This document shows positions 1-7,390 of a DNA stretch of 64,000 nt, piece by piece. Both the position numbers and the translations under genes were made by a program. The DNA is from Amycolatopsis bartoniae. GTDB taxonomy: Bacteria > Actinomycetota > Actinomycetes > Mycobacteriales > Pseudonocardiaceae. The stretch spans positions 868,001 to 932,000 of the forward strand of contig NZ_JACHWH010000001.1 of the NCBI RefSeq assembly GCF_014191255.1, given 5' to 3'. Numbering within the stretch: position 1 is the stretch's first letter; the number at the start of each line of letters is the position of its first letter. The notes beneath the pieces were generated by a model. It was not told the DNA's origin. It made no database searches and saw only the letters and a list, made by a program, of their open reading frames with translations.

Positions 1-734
1 ACGGTGGTCAGCAGCGTCTGTGGCTGGATGCGGGTGGGCCAGGTGGCGTACAGCAGCCCGCTCTCGAAGGTGAGGCCCCACGGCAGCGCGCCGGTGTTCC
101 GTGACAACCACTCCAGCGCCTCGGGTGTGAGCGGAGCACCCTGGGGAGCGCTGCTGAACGCGACCCAGTCCGTGCTGACGGAGAGCGGCAGGTTCACTTC
201 CAGCCACTGGCCCTGCTGCTGCGCCACCGTGACGGGAGCTTCTCGCACCGGTTTGCCGCCGAGAGCCAGGATGCTGTCCGGTTTCACCGGGCGACCGCGG
301 AAGTCCGTGTGCAGGCGGCGGTGGAGTTTCATCGGAGGTAGCGGGGCGGTGGCCACGTCGATCCGGTGCTCGTAGAACGTGCTCGTGCCGTTGGACACCG
401 CCCTGCGCATCGACGCCTCGCTGACCCGGACCTGCCAGCCGTCGCGCCGGAAGTCCAGCGCGGTCTCGAAGCGCGGTTTCCGGACAGTGCCCATCCAGTT
501 GATCAGGCCACCGACATGGGTCTTGAACGGCGGGCGCAGCCCGGTAGACCACGCCGTCGCCTCGTCCCGTCCGATCACCACTCCGCCGATCGAGGCGGTC
601 AGCGCCGCCAGCGCCTCGTAGTGCTTGCGATCCTCACGCCGCTCGCGACGCCGCACCCACCAGAACGTGAGGCTGATCGGTAGTACGAGGCAAACCAGCA
701 CCGCCAGCGCGATCCGCAGCTCGAACTCACCCAT
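1..734 (-). CDS. Membrane-anchored hypothetical protein, partial at window edge
   Basis: Reading leftward from an ATG at 734 the frame stays open to the window edge (about 244 residues) and has high GC at third positions. Residues 5-25 are a hydrophobic helix followed by the basic run WWVRRRER, so the protein is probably anchored by its N-terminus. The rest is soluble, with no motif I recognise. The start lies 2 nt beyond the stop of the upstream WXG-type gene, so the two are probably co-transcribed. It is the last visible gene of this T7SS accessory series. The C-terminus lies outside the window and the function is unknown. Confidence 0.7.
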   Translation of the reverse strand, partial: MGEFELRIALAVLVCLVLPISLTFWWVRRRERREDRKHYEALAALTASIGGVVIGRDEATAWSTGLRPPFKTHVGGLINWMGTVRKPRFETALDFRRDGWQVRVSEASMRRAVSNGTSTFYEHRIDVATAPLPPMKLHRRLHTDFRGRPVKPDSILALGGKPVREAPVTVAQQQGQWLEVNLPLSVSTDWVAFSSAPQGAPLTPEALEWLSRNTGALPWGLTFESGLLYATWPTRIQPQTLLTT

Positions 735-736
735 GC

Positions 737-1864
737 TCAGATGTCCAGGTACCCCTCGGTCTCTTCCTTCGGTTGGTCCTCGCCGACGTCGTCGACCTCC
801 GCGGCCTTCATCCCGCCGCTGACGTTGCGCAGCGGCTTGTCGATCCCCGCGTTCTGGCCCTTGCCCAGCCCCAGCTCCGAGACGGCCGTGTCGCGCGCCG
901 TGTTCAGCAGCGACTTGCCCAGGCCGTCGTTGAGACGGCCGCCGAGCAACCCCTCGTTGCTCCACAGCTTGGTGAGCGGGGACTTGTCGCCGAACTCCTT
1001 CTTCGCGGCGTCGGCGAAGATGTTGCCCACCCGCTTGTTGAGCATGGCTCGCTGGAAGGCTGTGCGCACGTTCCCCAGCCGGGAGACCAGGTTCCGCAGG
1101 AACGCCAGGATCCGGTCGAGGAACTCCCGCAGCTTGGCGACGATCCGCGACACCCGGCTGCCGGTCTGCGCCGCCCGCACGCCGGTCGCCGTGCCGGCCG
1201 CGGCGGTCGAGGCACCGAAGCTCGGGATCGCGGCCGCCAGCGCGGGGATCCAGATCATGATCAGCCAGGTGATCAGCTCGGTGAGGATGGCCTTGATGAA
1301 GTCCTCGACGACGGTCATGATCATGCTGGAGATCTGCAGCATCCGCGCCAGTTCACCGGCCTGCCCGGCGACGCCGTCGATGCCGTTCGCGAACTCGCCC
1401 AGCTTCGTGCTCGCCGCCTCGCCCGCGGGCCCGCCCCAGCTCGTCACCGAGTCCGCCAGCTCCTGCTCGAAGCGCTTGCCGAGGTCGGCGACGCCCTTGC
1501 CGATGGCGTTGAAGTTCTCCGCGGCCTGCGACAGCGCCGGGCCGTCGCCGCTGACGAAGTGGATCGCGTCCTCCAGCGGCTGCACCACGCTGATCAGGAA
1601 GTTCAGCCCCTGCCCGACCAGCCAGCCGATCGGGTCGGTCGCGATGCCGTAGGCGCTGGTGCCCACCGCGCCGAGCAGCGCCGTGCCCTCGGAGGCCAGG
1701 TTGGACACCTCCGAGCCGTCCGCGCCGTCGCTGAACTTGCCCACGGCGTCCTTGGTCTTGAGGTAGTTGCCGTAGAACGGGACCGCCTCGGCCATCTTCT
1801 GGCCGGTGTCCTTGTCGCCGGTGGTGATCTCGACGCCACCGGCCTTGGTCTTCTCTTCAGCCAT
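737..1864 (-). CDS. WXG100-type T7SS substrate-like protein, cassette B
   Basis: 375 aa. A helical N-terminal region leads to a W-x-G turn (Trp143, SWGGPAGEA), then a long hydrophobic stretch at about 188-225 containing TELITWLIMIWIPALAAA, then an Arg-rich helical tail. This WXG-plus-hydrophobic-segment arrangement is usual in N-terminal modules of actinobacterial T7SS substrates and polymorphic toxins, but no C-terminal toxin domain is recognisable. It is a clear paralogue of the 369-aa protein at 3821-4930 (shared ATDPIGWLVG, QPL-x-DAIHFVSGDG, LQISSM). The ATG overlaps the EspC-like gene stop by 1 nt (TGATG), which fixes the start and implies translational coupling. Being a secreted substrate is inference. 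Confidence 0.8.
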   Translation of the reverse strand: MAEEKTKAGGVEITTGDKDTGQKMAEAVPFYGNYLKTKDAVGKFSDGADGSEVSNLASEGTALLGAVGTSAYGIATDPIGWLVGQGLNFLISVVQPLEDAIHFVSGDGPALSQAAENFNAIGKGVADLGKRFEQELADSVTSWGGPAGEAASTKLGEFANGIDGVAGQAGELARMLQISSMIMTVVEDFIKAILTELITWLIMIWIPALAAAIPSFGASTAAAGTATGVRAAQTGSRVSRIVAKLREFLDRILAFLRNLVSRLGNVRTAFQRAMLNKRVGNIFADAAKKEFGDKSPLTKLWSNEGLLGGRLNDGLGKSLLNTARDTAVSELGLGKGQNAGIDKPLRNVSGGMKAAEVDDVGEDQPKEETEGYLDI

Positions 1865-2181
1865 CAGTGGCCCTCGATCTCCAGCTGGAAGCCCTTCAGG
1901 AGGTCCTTCACCGCGTCCTCCTGCGCCTGGTAGCCGTCCGCGGCGCCGCGGAACTTCTCCGCCCCCGACTGCAGCCCCTCCTGCAGGTCGGTGAACAGGT
2001 CGTTCAGGTCGGCCAGCATCCCGGTGTACTTCTGCTTCACGAACAGGCCGACCACGCCCCACGACTTGTCGGACACGTCGGCTTTGCTCACCAAGCCCGC
2101 GATCTCGCCGGCGGTGCCGCGCTGGGCGTCGAGCTTGCCGGCGTACTGCCGCAGCTCGTTGGCGTCGACGTCGAAGCTCAT
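1864..2181 (-). CDS. EspC-like ESX secretion-associated small protein, cassette B
   Basis: 105 aa, all-helical, the size and character of the EspC family (PF10824) and related WXG-like T7SS partners. The segment SWGVVGLFVKQKYT is almost identical in the paralogue at 4941-5291. The start is the ATG that follows a GAGGAGGG ribosome-binding site, because longer in-frame starts lack one. It overlaps the downstream WXG-type gene by 1 nt. A likely role is co-secreted partner or chaperone of the larger protein. That role is inferred only from family and pairing. Confidence 0.8.
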   Translation of the reverse strand: MSFDVDANELRQYAGKLDAQRGTAGEIAGLVSKADVSDKSWGVVGLFVKQKYTGMLADLNDLFTDLQEGLQSGAEKFRGAADGYQAQEDAVKDLLKGFQLEIEGH

Positions 2182-2350
2182 CGGCCCTCCTCGTCCTCGT
2201 CTTCCCCGGTTCGACCACACGGCCGCCGGATCGGTTCCGGACAAAGTACTCATTGGTGACGCGAGCAGGGGCACGGCTCACTCGCCCCGTCCCTTCTCGG
2301 TAGCGTGTCGCCAGAGGGGTTCGCACGAAGCGAGCAACGAGGAGGGCGTT

Positions 2351-2500
2351 GTGAACACTGACGAGAACGGGAGCCAGCAGGAGGCTCCGGCCACCGGACG
2401 GCACGCCGCACCCGAGGGGGCGCCGCGGCACCCGGCGATCGACCTGTCCCGGGACCCGAACCCCGGCAGGCCGGACCACGCCAAGCCGGACGAGGACTGA
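2351..2500 (+). CDS. Small hydrophilic hypothetical protein
   Basis: 49 aa from a GTG preceded by AGGAGGG at good spacing. The composition is Pro, Asp, Glu and Arg rich (ends GRPDHAKPDED), with no membrane segment or known domain, and is probably disordered. It is the only plus-strand gene inside the leftward accessory cluster, lying in the gap between the EspC-like gene and the 232-aa membrane protein. The ribosome-binding site and codon bias support it, but a frame this short could be fortuitous. Confidence 0.45.
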   Translation: MNTDENGSQQEAPATGRHAAPEGAPRHPAIDLSRDPNPGRPDHAKPDED

Positions 2501-2544
2501 GGCACCCGGGCCCTGGACGTGCGGTCCGGGGCCCGGCTGCTGTT

Positions 2545-3243
2545 TCACACCGGTTCCGCGGCCTGCTTCTTCTCCCGGAGCGCGAAGGCCATCAGCACGC
2601 CGCCGGCGACCAGCCCGAAGGCGCCGCCGCCGGTGATCACCCACGCAGCGGAGTCGTCCTCGATCATCACCGTCGGCCACAGCCGCGAGATCGTGACGGG
2701 CACGGAGTCGCCCACCTCCGGCAGAGGAGCCCACGACAGCCACATGCTGCCGTCGAGGTGGTGCGTCGTGCCGCCCAGGACGTAGTCGCCGTCCACGTTG
2801 TCGACGGAGCCCTTGCGCCCGTGCCTGCCGTGGTTCACGTCGGTGATCCGCAGCTCGACGGGCTGCGCGAGGCCGGTCAGGTGCATGAGCCCCTCGGCGG
2901 CGAACACCGCGCCGGGCAGCAGGCAGACCAGGCCGAACGCGCCGAGCAGCACGGCGGGCCAGAGCGGGCCGTTCTTCCCCCGGCGCCTCCGCGGCTCGCC
3001 GAGCCGCTGCGCCACGAAGATCACCACGAACGGCACGAACACGAACAGGAAGACGAAGAAGAACACCCCGCCGACGACCCCGCCCGACAGTGCGGCGGGC
3101 AGCAGCCACGACGTCGTCGTCACGGTGGCCACCACTCCGGCGGCGATCCGCGGCCCCACGCCGAACCGGCGCCCGGCGGCCTGCAGCGCGATGGCCAGCG
3201 CGTACCCGCAGACCGCGACGAGGAAGTAGTCGAGAACGCTCAC
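2545..3243 (-). CDS. Polytopic membrane protein, unknown function
   Basis: 232 aa. Hydrophobic helices near residues 2-20, 35-55, 58-80 and 95-118 are followed by a soluble, beta-rich region with RITDVNHGRHGRKG and then a C-terminal helix with the basic tail LREKKQAAEPV. The GTG start overlaps the stop of the preceding gene in GTGA, so the two are translationally coupled; longer frames in this phase are antisense-like. I do not recognise the family. The position between the two WXG/EspC cassettes suggests a membrane partner of the secreted proteins, without direct evidence. Confidence 0.7.
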   Translation of the reverse strand: MSVLDYFLVAVCGYALAIALQAAGRRFGVGPRIAAGVVATVTTTSWLLPAALSGGVVGGVFFFVFLFVFVPFVVIFVAQRLGEPRRRRGKNGPLWPAVLLGAFGLVCLLPGAVFAAEGLMHLTGLAQPVELRITDVNHGRHGRKGSVDNVDGDYVLGGTTHHLDGSMWLSWAPLPEVGDSVPVTISRLWPTVMIEDDSAAWVITGGGAFGLVAGGVLMAFALREKKQAAEPV

Positions 3244-3818
3244 GAGGTGCCCGCCAGCTTGTCGAGGGCGCCCGTCATCCGGCGCCGGCTCAGGTGCCCG
3301 AACCAGCTGACCGACCGCATTCCGGCGTCCTCCTGCACGACGTCCCCGGTGTCCAGCAGCTTGCGGTTGCGGGCCCACTCCACGAAGTCGGGGTAGAACG
3401 CGATCGGATCGCCGTTGACCACGGTGCCCCGCCGCCCGGCGTTGAAGCCCTGGAACGGCCGGTCCGACACGGCCATCGTGACCACCGAGTAGTAGCGCAC
3501 GTACTTCCCGCGCTGCCGTAGCGGATCGTGGCTGTGGCGGCGCTTCACGGACACCTCGATCCCGTGCACGGGACGGCCGCGGTAGGTGCCGAGGAACTCG
3601 CACATCATGCCCGGCAACGGGGTTTCCCAGCCCTGGCTGCCGTCGCCCGGCAGGTCGCCCGCCGGCTCGTACCCGACCGGCCTCCCGCGCGCCCGCCAGC
3701 CACGCCGCCGCGCGAACGCGGGCAGCACCAGTAGCCGGAACACGACGGGGGAGAGCACGGCCCAGAGGAGACCGACGACCAGGACCAGACCCGCGACGGC
3801 GCCCACATCCACTGCCAC
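3240..3818 (-). CDS. Single-pass membrane protein, unknown function
   Basis: 192 aa from an ATG. A hydrophobic N-terminal helix (about 7-32, GLVLVVGLLWAVLSPVVF) is followed by a basic soluble domain containing CEFLGTYRGRPVHGIEVSVK and a Trp-rich C-terminal part. The ATG lies 2 nt after the stop of the WXG-type gene at 3821-4930, and the 3' end overlaps the next membrane protein by 4 nt, so it belongs to the same transcript. It has the same layout (N-terminal anchor plus soluble domain) as the partial gene at the window edge, which may hold the equivalent place in cassette B. No known motif. Confidence 0.7.
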   Translation of the reverse strand: MAVDVGAVAGLVLVVGLLWAVLSPVVFRLLVLPAFARRRGWRARGRPVGYEPAGDLPGDGSQGWETPLPGMMCEFLGTYRGRPVHGIEVSVKRRHSHDPLRQRGKYVRYYSVVTMAVSDRPFQGFNAGRRGTVVNGDPIAFYPDFVEWARNRKLLDTGDVVQEDAGMRSVSWFGHLSRRRMTGALDKLAGTS

Positions 3819-3820
3819 GC

Positions 3821-4930
3821 CTAGAAGTCCAGCTTCTTCTCAGTGTCCTCAGTGGACGCTTCGTCGCCGGTGTCCCCGTACTCCACGGTCTTGCTGACCT
3901 TGTCGAAGTAGTCCGGCACCTTCGACAGCTTCACCTGGTCCTTCGCCGTCTCGCCGACCTTCTTGAGCACGGACTTGCCGAGGCCCTCGCTGACCCGGCT
4001 GCCGACCATGCCCTCGGCCGAGTCGTAGAGCCGCGCCGTCCGGCTCGCGGTGCGGCCCGCGGCCTTGGCCGAGTCGACCTCCAGGTGTGCCAGGCTGGAG
4101 CTCATCTTCTTGGTGTCCATGACGCGCTGGAAGTTCGTCCGCAGGTTCCCCATGAACGACTTGAGGTTCGCCAGCATCTCGCGGATCCGGTCCAGCAGCT
4201 GCCGCAGCTTGTTCACCATCCGCGTCGCGCGCGAACCCGTCTGCGCCGCGCGGACGCCGGTGGCGGTGCCCGCCGCCGCGGTCGAGGCCCCGCAGCTGGG
4301 AACCGCGGCCGCGAGCGCGGGGATCCAGATCATGATCAGCCAGGTGATGAGCTCGGTCAGCAGGCCCTTGATGAACTCCTCGATGACCGTCATGACCATG
4401 CTGGAGATCTGCAGCAGCTGCGCGATGTCACCGGCCTTGCCCGCGACCTCGCCGATCCCGCCCGCGAACTGCCCCAGCTTGTCCGCGGCGGTCTCCGCGC
4501 CCCTGCCCTCCCACTTGGCGAGCGCCTCCTGGGCGTGCTGCCCGAACTGCTCGCCGAAGTCGGACAGGCCCTGCCCGATGTTGCCGAAGTTGCCCGCGGC
4601 CCGGCCCAGCTCCTCGCCGTCACCGCTGACGAAGTGGATGGCGTCCTGCAGGGGCTGGCAGATCGCGAGCAGGAAGTCCAGGCCCTTGCCGACCAGCCAG
4701 CCGATCGGGTCGGTGGCGATGTCGGAGACGTCCATGCAGGACTGGACGAGGCTGCCGCCGTCCGCGGCGATCCCGCGGACCTCGTCGAAGCCGACGCTGC
4801 CGTCTGCCAGCGCGTCCTTGCCGCCCTGGAACACCTTGACGGCGTCCCCGACGAACGGGATCGCGTCGACGACCTGTTCGCCGTAGCCCTTCTCGTCCTC
4901 GATCTCGATGGAACCCAACGGGTCCGACAC
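3821..4930 (-). CDS. WXG100-type T7SS substrate-like protein, cassette A
   Basis: 369 aa, GTG start. It has the same architecture as cassette B: helical N-terminus, W-x-G at Trp140 (KWEGRGAETAADKLG), hydrophobic segment at about 185-225 with TELITWLIMIWIPALAAA, and a Lys/Arg-rich helical tail that differs from the paralogue. The central 150 residues are strongly conserved between copies while both ends diverge, as expected when a trafficking core is kept and effector or partner surfaces vary. It starts 10 nt after the EspC-like gene. No catalytic toxin motif is visible. Confidence 0.8.
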   Translation of the reverse strand: MSDPLGSIEIEDEKGYGEQVVDAIPFVGDAVKVFQGGKDALADGSVGFDEVRGIAADGGSLVQSCMDVSDIATDPIGWLVGKGLDFLLAICQPLQDAIHFVSGDGEELGRAAGNFGNIGQGLSDFGEQFGQHAQEALAKWEGRGAETAADKLGQFAGGIGEVAGKAGDIAQLLQISSMVMTVIEEFIKGLLTELITWLIMIWIPALAAAVPSCGASTAAAGTATGVRAAQTGSRATRMVNKLRQLLDRIREMLANLKSFMGNLRTNFQRVMDTKKMSSSLAHLEVDSAKAAGRTASRTARLYDSAEGMVGSRVSEGLGKSVLKKVGETAKDQVKLSKVPDYFDKVSKTVEYGDTGDEASTEDTEKKLDF

Positions 4931-4940
4931 GGCTGCCCCC

Positions 4941-5291
4941 TCAGGCGTTCAGGTCGCGCACGACCACGTCGTCGAGCTGTTTCACGATTTCGGACAGGGC
5001 CTGCTTGTGCTCGTCGTCCTTGTTCTTGTACGCCTTGGCCGCAGTGCCGATCTTGTCGGAGGCCGACTGGAGGCCGTCCTCCATCTCCTTCAGCAGGTCC
5101 TTCAGGTCGTCCAGCATGTCGGTGTACTTCTGCTTCACGAACAGCCCGACCACGCCCCACGACTTGTCGGACACGTCGGCCTCGCCCACCTGGTCGGTGA
5201 CCTTCGAGACGGCGTCCTTGTTGCCCTTCAGCTCGCCGGAGTACTTCGTCAGCGCCGCGATGTCGACCGCGTACCCGTCCTTCGGCGCCAT
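4941..5291 (-). CDS. EspC-like ESX secretion-associated small protein, cassette A
   Basis: 116 aa, helical, Lys/Asp-rich. It carries DVSDKSWGVVGLFVKQKYT, matching the cassette B protein nearly residue for residue, then a diverged heptad-like C-terminal half. The ATG overlaps the YbaB-like gene stop by 1 nt (TGATG). An EspC/WXG-like fold and a role as partner of the 369-aa protein downstream are inferred from size, pairing and family resemblance. Confidence 0.8.
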   Translation of the reverse strand: MAPKDGYAVDIAALTKYSGELKGNKDAVSKVTDQVGEADVSDKSWGVVGLFVKQKYTDMLDDLKDLLKEMEDGLQSASDKIGTAAKAYKNKDDEHKQALSEIVKQLDDVVVRDLNA

Positions 5292-5944
5292 CACTGGTCC
5301 TCGTTGTCGTAGAGGTTGAGGTACCCGCCTTCCTGCGGCCGCTGCTGCGGGCGCGGCGGCGGCGTCTGCTGCGAGTCGCGGCGCAGGACGCTCTCCTGCG
5401 AGAAGTCGTCGGGCTCGGCCGGGGGCCGCGGGGGAGCCGGGCGGCGGACCGGGGTGGGCGGCGGCGCGGGCCGTGCGGGGCCTCCCGCGGGCGGCGGGGG
5501 AGTCGGCGGCGCCTGCGGTGGCGCGGGCTGCTGCTTCTCCTGCTCCATGGCGGCGCGCAGCTCCTCCGGCGTGGTGCCGAACAGCTGGGCCTGGGTCTCC
5601 AGCACCTGGTCGGTCAGGTGCATGTCGTCGCCGAGCGCGTCCTCCACGATCCCGGCCTGCCGGCGGGCGGCCTCGGCGACAGCGCGCTGCAGCGTCGACA
5701 TCAGCGCCGCGGACAGCGCCTGCGGGGACTGGCGCAGCGCGAGGTCGGTCAGCCGGATGTCCTTGATCGAGCCGGACGGGCCGGCGACCACGGTGACCGA
5801 CCGGTCGGGGGTGGTGGCCACCGCCTCCAGTCCGGCCAGCTCCTGCTGCATCCGCCCGACCTCGGCGAACTGCTCGTCGACGCGTTTCAACCTGGCCTGG
5901 AACTGCTCGAACTGGGCGACGAGCTGATCGAACTCGGCCGACAC
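5291..5944 (-). CDS. YbaB/EbfC-family protein with Pro-rich tail (T7SS-associated)
   Basis: 217 aa from a GTG at 5944. Residues 1-100 resemble the YbaB/EbfC DNA-binding fold (PF02575): an N-terminal coiled helix (EFDQLVAQFEQFQARLKRV), the strand pair SVTVVAGPSGSIKDIRL, and a C-terminal helix. Residues 150-217 are a Pro/Arg-rich disordered tail ending GGYLNLYDNEDQ. YbaB-like proteins are common beside ESX loci (EspL in mycobacteria is one). It is the first gene of the leftward cluster and overlaps the next by 1 nt. A role as nucleoid-associated protein or secretion cofactor is inference. Confidence 0.75.
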   Translation of the reverse strand: MSAEFDQLVAQFEQFQARLKRVDEQFAEVGRMQQELAGLEAVATTPDRSVTVVAGPSGSIKDIRLTDLALRQSPQALSAALMSTLQRAVAEAARRQAGIVEDALGDDMHLTDQVLETQAQLFGTTPEELRAAMEQEKQQPAPPQAPPTPPPPAGGPARPAPPPTPVRRPAPPRPPAEPDDFSQESVLRRDSQQTPPPRPQQRPQEGGYLNLYDNEDQ

Positions 5945-6481
5945 GGCACGACCTTTCGCGGAAGAGGGACGACTGGCACGACACGCCCACAACGGACGTG
6001 CGAGCCCATCTTGGCCGATGGCGTTCCGCTCGTGGGCCGAATGGCGCAATTGATCCAGCGGCTCACTCCTCCGGGGCGACTGACGTGGGAATCAGCGGGC
6101 GGGGCTGCGCGTTGTAAGCCGTGCGGGTGATCGGGAACGGCCGAAGATCGATCCGCCCCACGGCCGGGACGGATGGGCTAGGGTGAAGCGTCGGGCCACT
6201 CGCACCGCCCGTATGCCCCTCAAGTCACCCCCGATGTGACCGGTCTCGGATCGGGCGGGTATCTTTGACGACTGTGCCCGGCACGCGCTGGGCCGCTCTG
6301 CGTGCCGTCAGGTCGCGTCAGGGTGCGAAAGCGCCCCGACCCGCACCGCGGTGATGCGGGGCTCCGCGGAAATCCGAGGGAACGTTATCGGCCGCAAGGC
6401 CTAGACGCGGGCCGACACGCCCGACCTCGGGGGCCGGGGACTGAAGACGGAACAAGCAAGACGCGACAGAAAGCTGGTCCA
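5945..6481. other. Divergent intergenic region: T7SS accessory cluster / str operon
   Basis: 537 bases without a convincing gene. It must hold the leftward promoter of the YbaB-led cluster and the rightward str operon promoter with a leader of about 200 nt. Within the leader, CCCGCA near 6339 can pair with TGCGGG near 6355 to form a short hairpin. An in-frame extension of rpsL reaches back to 6302, but it lacks a ribosome-binding site and would add about 60 residues absent from S12 proteins. Confidence 0.6.
6236..6265 (+). promoter_or_regulatory. Candidate str operon promoter
   Basis: GTGACC, an 18-nt spacer and TATCTT fit a housekeeping-sigma -35/-10 pair. It lies about 215 nt upstream of rpsL in the only long gap ahead of the operon. 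The same TATCTT -10 appears ahead of rplM. Pattern match only. Confidence 0.4.
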
Positions 6482-6856
6482 TTGCCCACGATCCAGCAGC
6501 TGGTCCGCAAGGGCCGCCAGGACAAGGCTGCCAAGCAGAAGACCGCGGCGCTCAAGGGGAGCCCGCAGCGGCGTGGCGTGTGCACTCGCGTGTACACCAC
6601 CACCCCGAAGAAGCCGAACTCGGCGCTGCGCAAGGTCGCGCGTGTGAAGCTGACCAGCGGCATCGAGGTCACCGCCTACATCCCGGGCGAGGGCCACAAC
6701 CTGCAGGAGCACTCGATGGTGCTCGTGCGTGGTGGTCGCGTCAAGGACCTCCCCGGCGTTCGCTACAAGATCATCCGCGGTTCCCTGGACACCCAGGGCG
6801 TGAAGAACCGCAAGCAGGCGCGCAGCCGGTACGGCGCGAAGAAGGAGAAGAGCTAA
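6482..6856 (+). CDS. rpsL: 30S ribosomal protein S12
   Basis: 124 aa from a TTG start, exactly the usual actinobacterial length ([11 protein letters not shown]). S12 sits at the decoding centre of the 30S subunit and controls accuracy. Lys43 (TTPKKPNS) and Lys88 ([11 protein letters not shown]), the residues changed in streptomycin-resistant mutants, are wild type here. GAAAG precedes the start. It is the first gene of the str operon and overlaps rpsG by 1 nt (TAATG). Confidence 0.97.
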   Translation: MPTIQQLVRKGRQDKAAKQKTAALKGSPQRRGVCTRVYTTTPKKPNSALRKVARVKLTSGIEVTAYIPGEGHNLQEHSMVLVRGGRVKDLPGVRYKIIRGSLDTQGVKNRKQARSRYGAKKEKS

Positions 6857-7326
6857 TGCCCCGCAAGGGACCGGCCCCGAAGCGGCCGTTGATCTCCGAC
6901 CCGGTCTACGGCTCCCCGCTGGTCACCCAGCTGGTGAACAAGGTGCTGACCGACGGCAAGCGGTCGCTGGCCGAGCGCATCGTCTACGGCGCGCTCGAAG
7001 GCGCCCGCGAGAAGACCGGCACCGACCCGGTCGTCACGCTCAAGCGTGCGCTCGACAACGTGAAGCCCGCCATCGAGGTGAAGAGCCGCCGTGTCGGTGG
7101 TGCCACCTACCAGGTGCCGATCGAGGTCAAGCCGGGCCGCTCCACCACCCTTGCGCTGCGCTGGCTCGTCAGCTTCTCCCGGCAGCGCCGCGAGAAGACC
7201 ATGATCGAGCGCCTGCAGAACGAGCTGCTCGACGCGAGCAACGGCCTCGGGGCCAGCGTGAAGCGCCGCGAGGACACCCACAAGATGGCCGAGTCCAACA
7301 AGGCGTTCGCCCACTACCGGTGGTGA
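6856..7326 (+). CDS. rpsG: 30S ribosomal protein S7
   Basis: 156 aa, standard length for actinobacterial S7. Begins [12 protein letters not shown] and contains the rRNA-binding segment [15 protein letters not shown]7 nucleates assembly of the 30S head and lines the E site. It is coupled to rpsL by a 1-nt overlap, and 64 nt separate it from fusA. In other bacteria S7 represses its own operon by binding the leader or intercistronic RNA; no such site is evident here. Confidence 0.97.
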   Translation: MPRKGPAPKRPLISDPVYGSPLVTQLVNKVLTDGKRSLAERIVYGALEGAREKTGTDPVVTLKRALDNVKPAIEVKSRRVGGATYQVPIEVKPGRSTTLALRWLVSFSRQRREKTMIERLQNELLDASNGLGASVKRREDTHKMAESNKAFAHYRW

Positions 7327-7390
7327 ACGTAGCCCGGCTGCCGACGAAAGCCTGGCCGGGCCCCACGCTTCTAGACAGGGGATTTGTGCA

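Noticed and set aside
737-3109. One 790-residue fusion protein ending in the WXG-type domain
   Set aside because: The upstream half is out of frame with the real genes at 1864-3243 and has Arg-rich shadow composition. The true start is the ATG coupled to the EspC-like gene.
6482-6856. Possible streptomycin-resistance allele of rpsL
   Set aside because: Lys43 and Lys88 and their surroundings are wild type.
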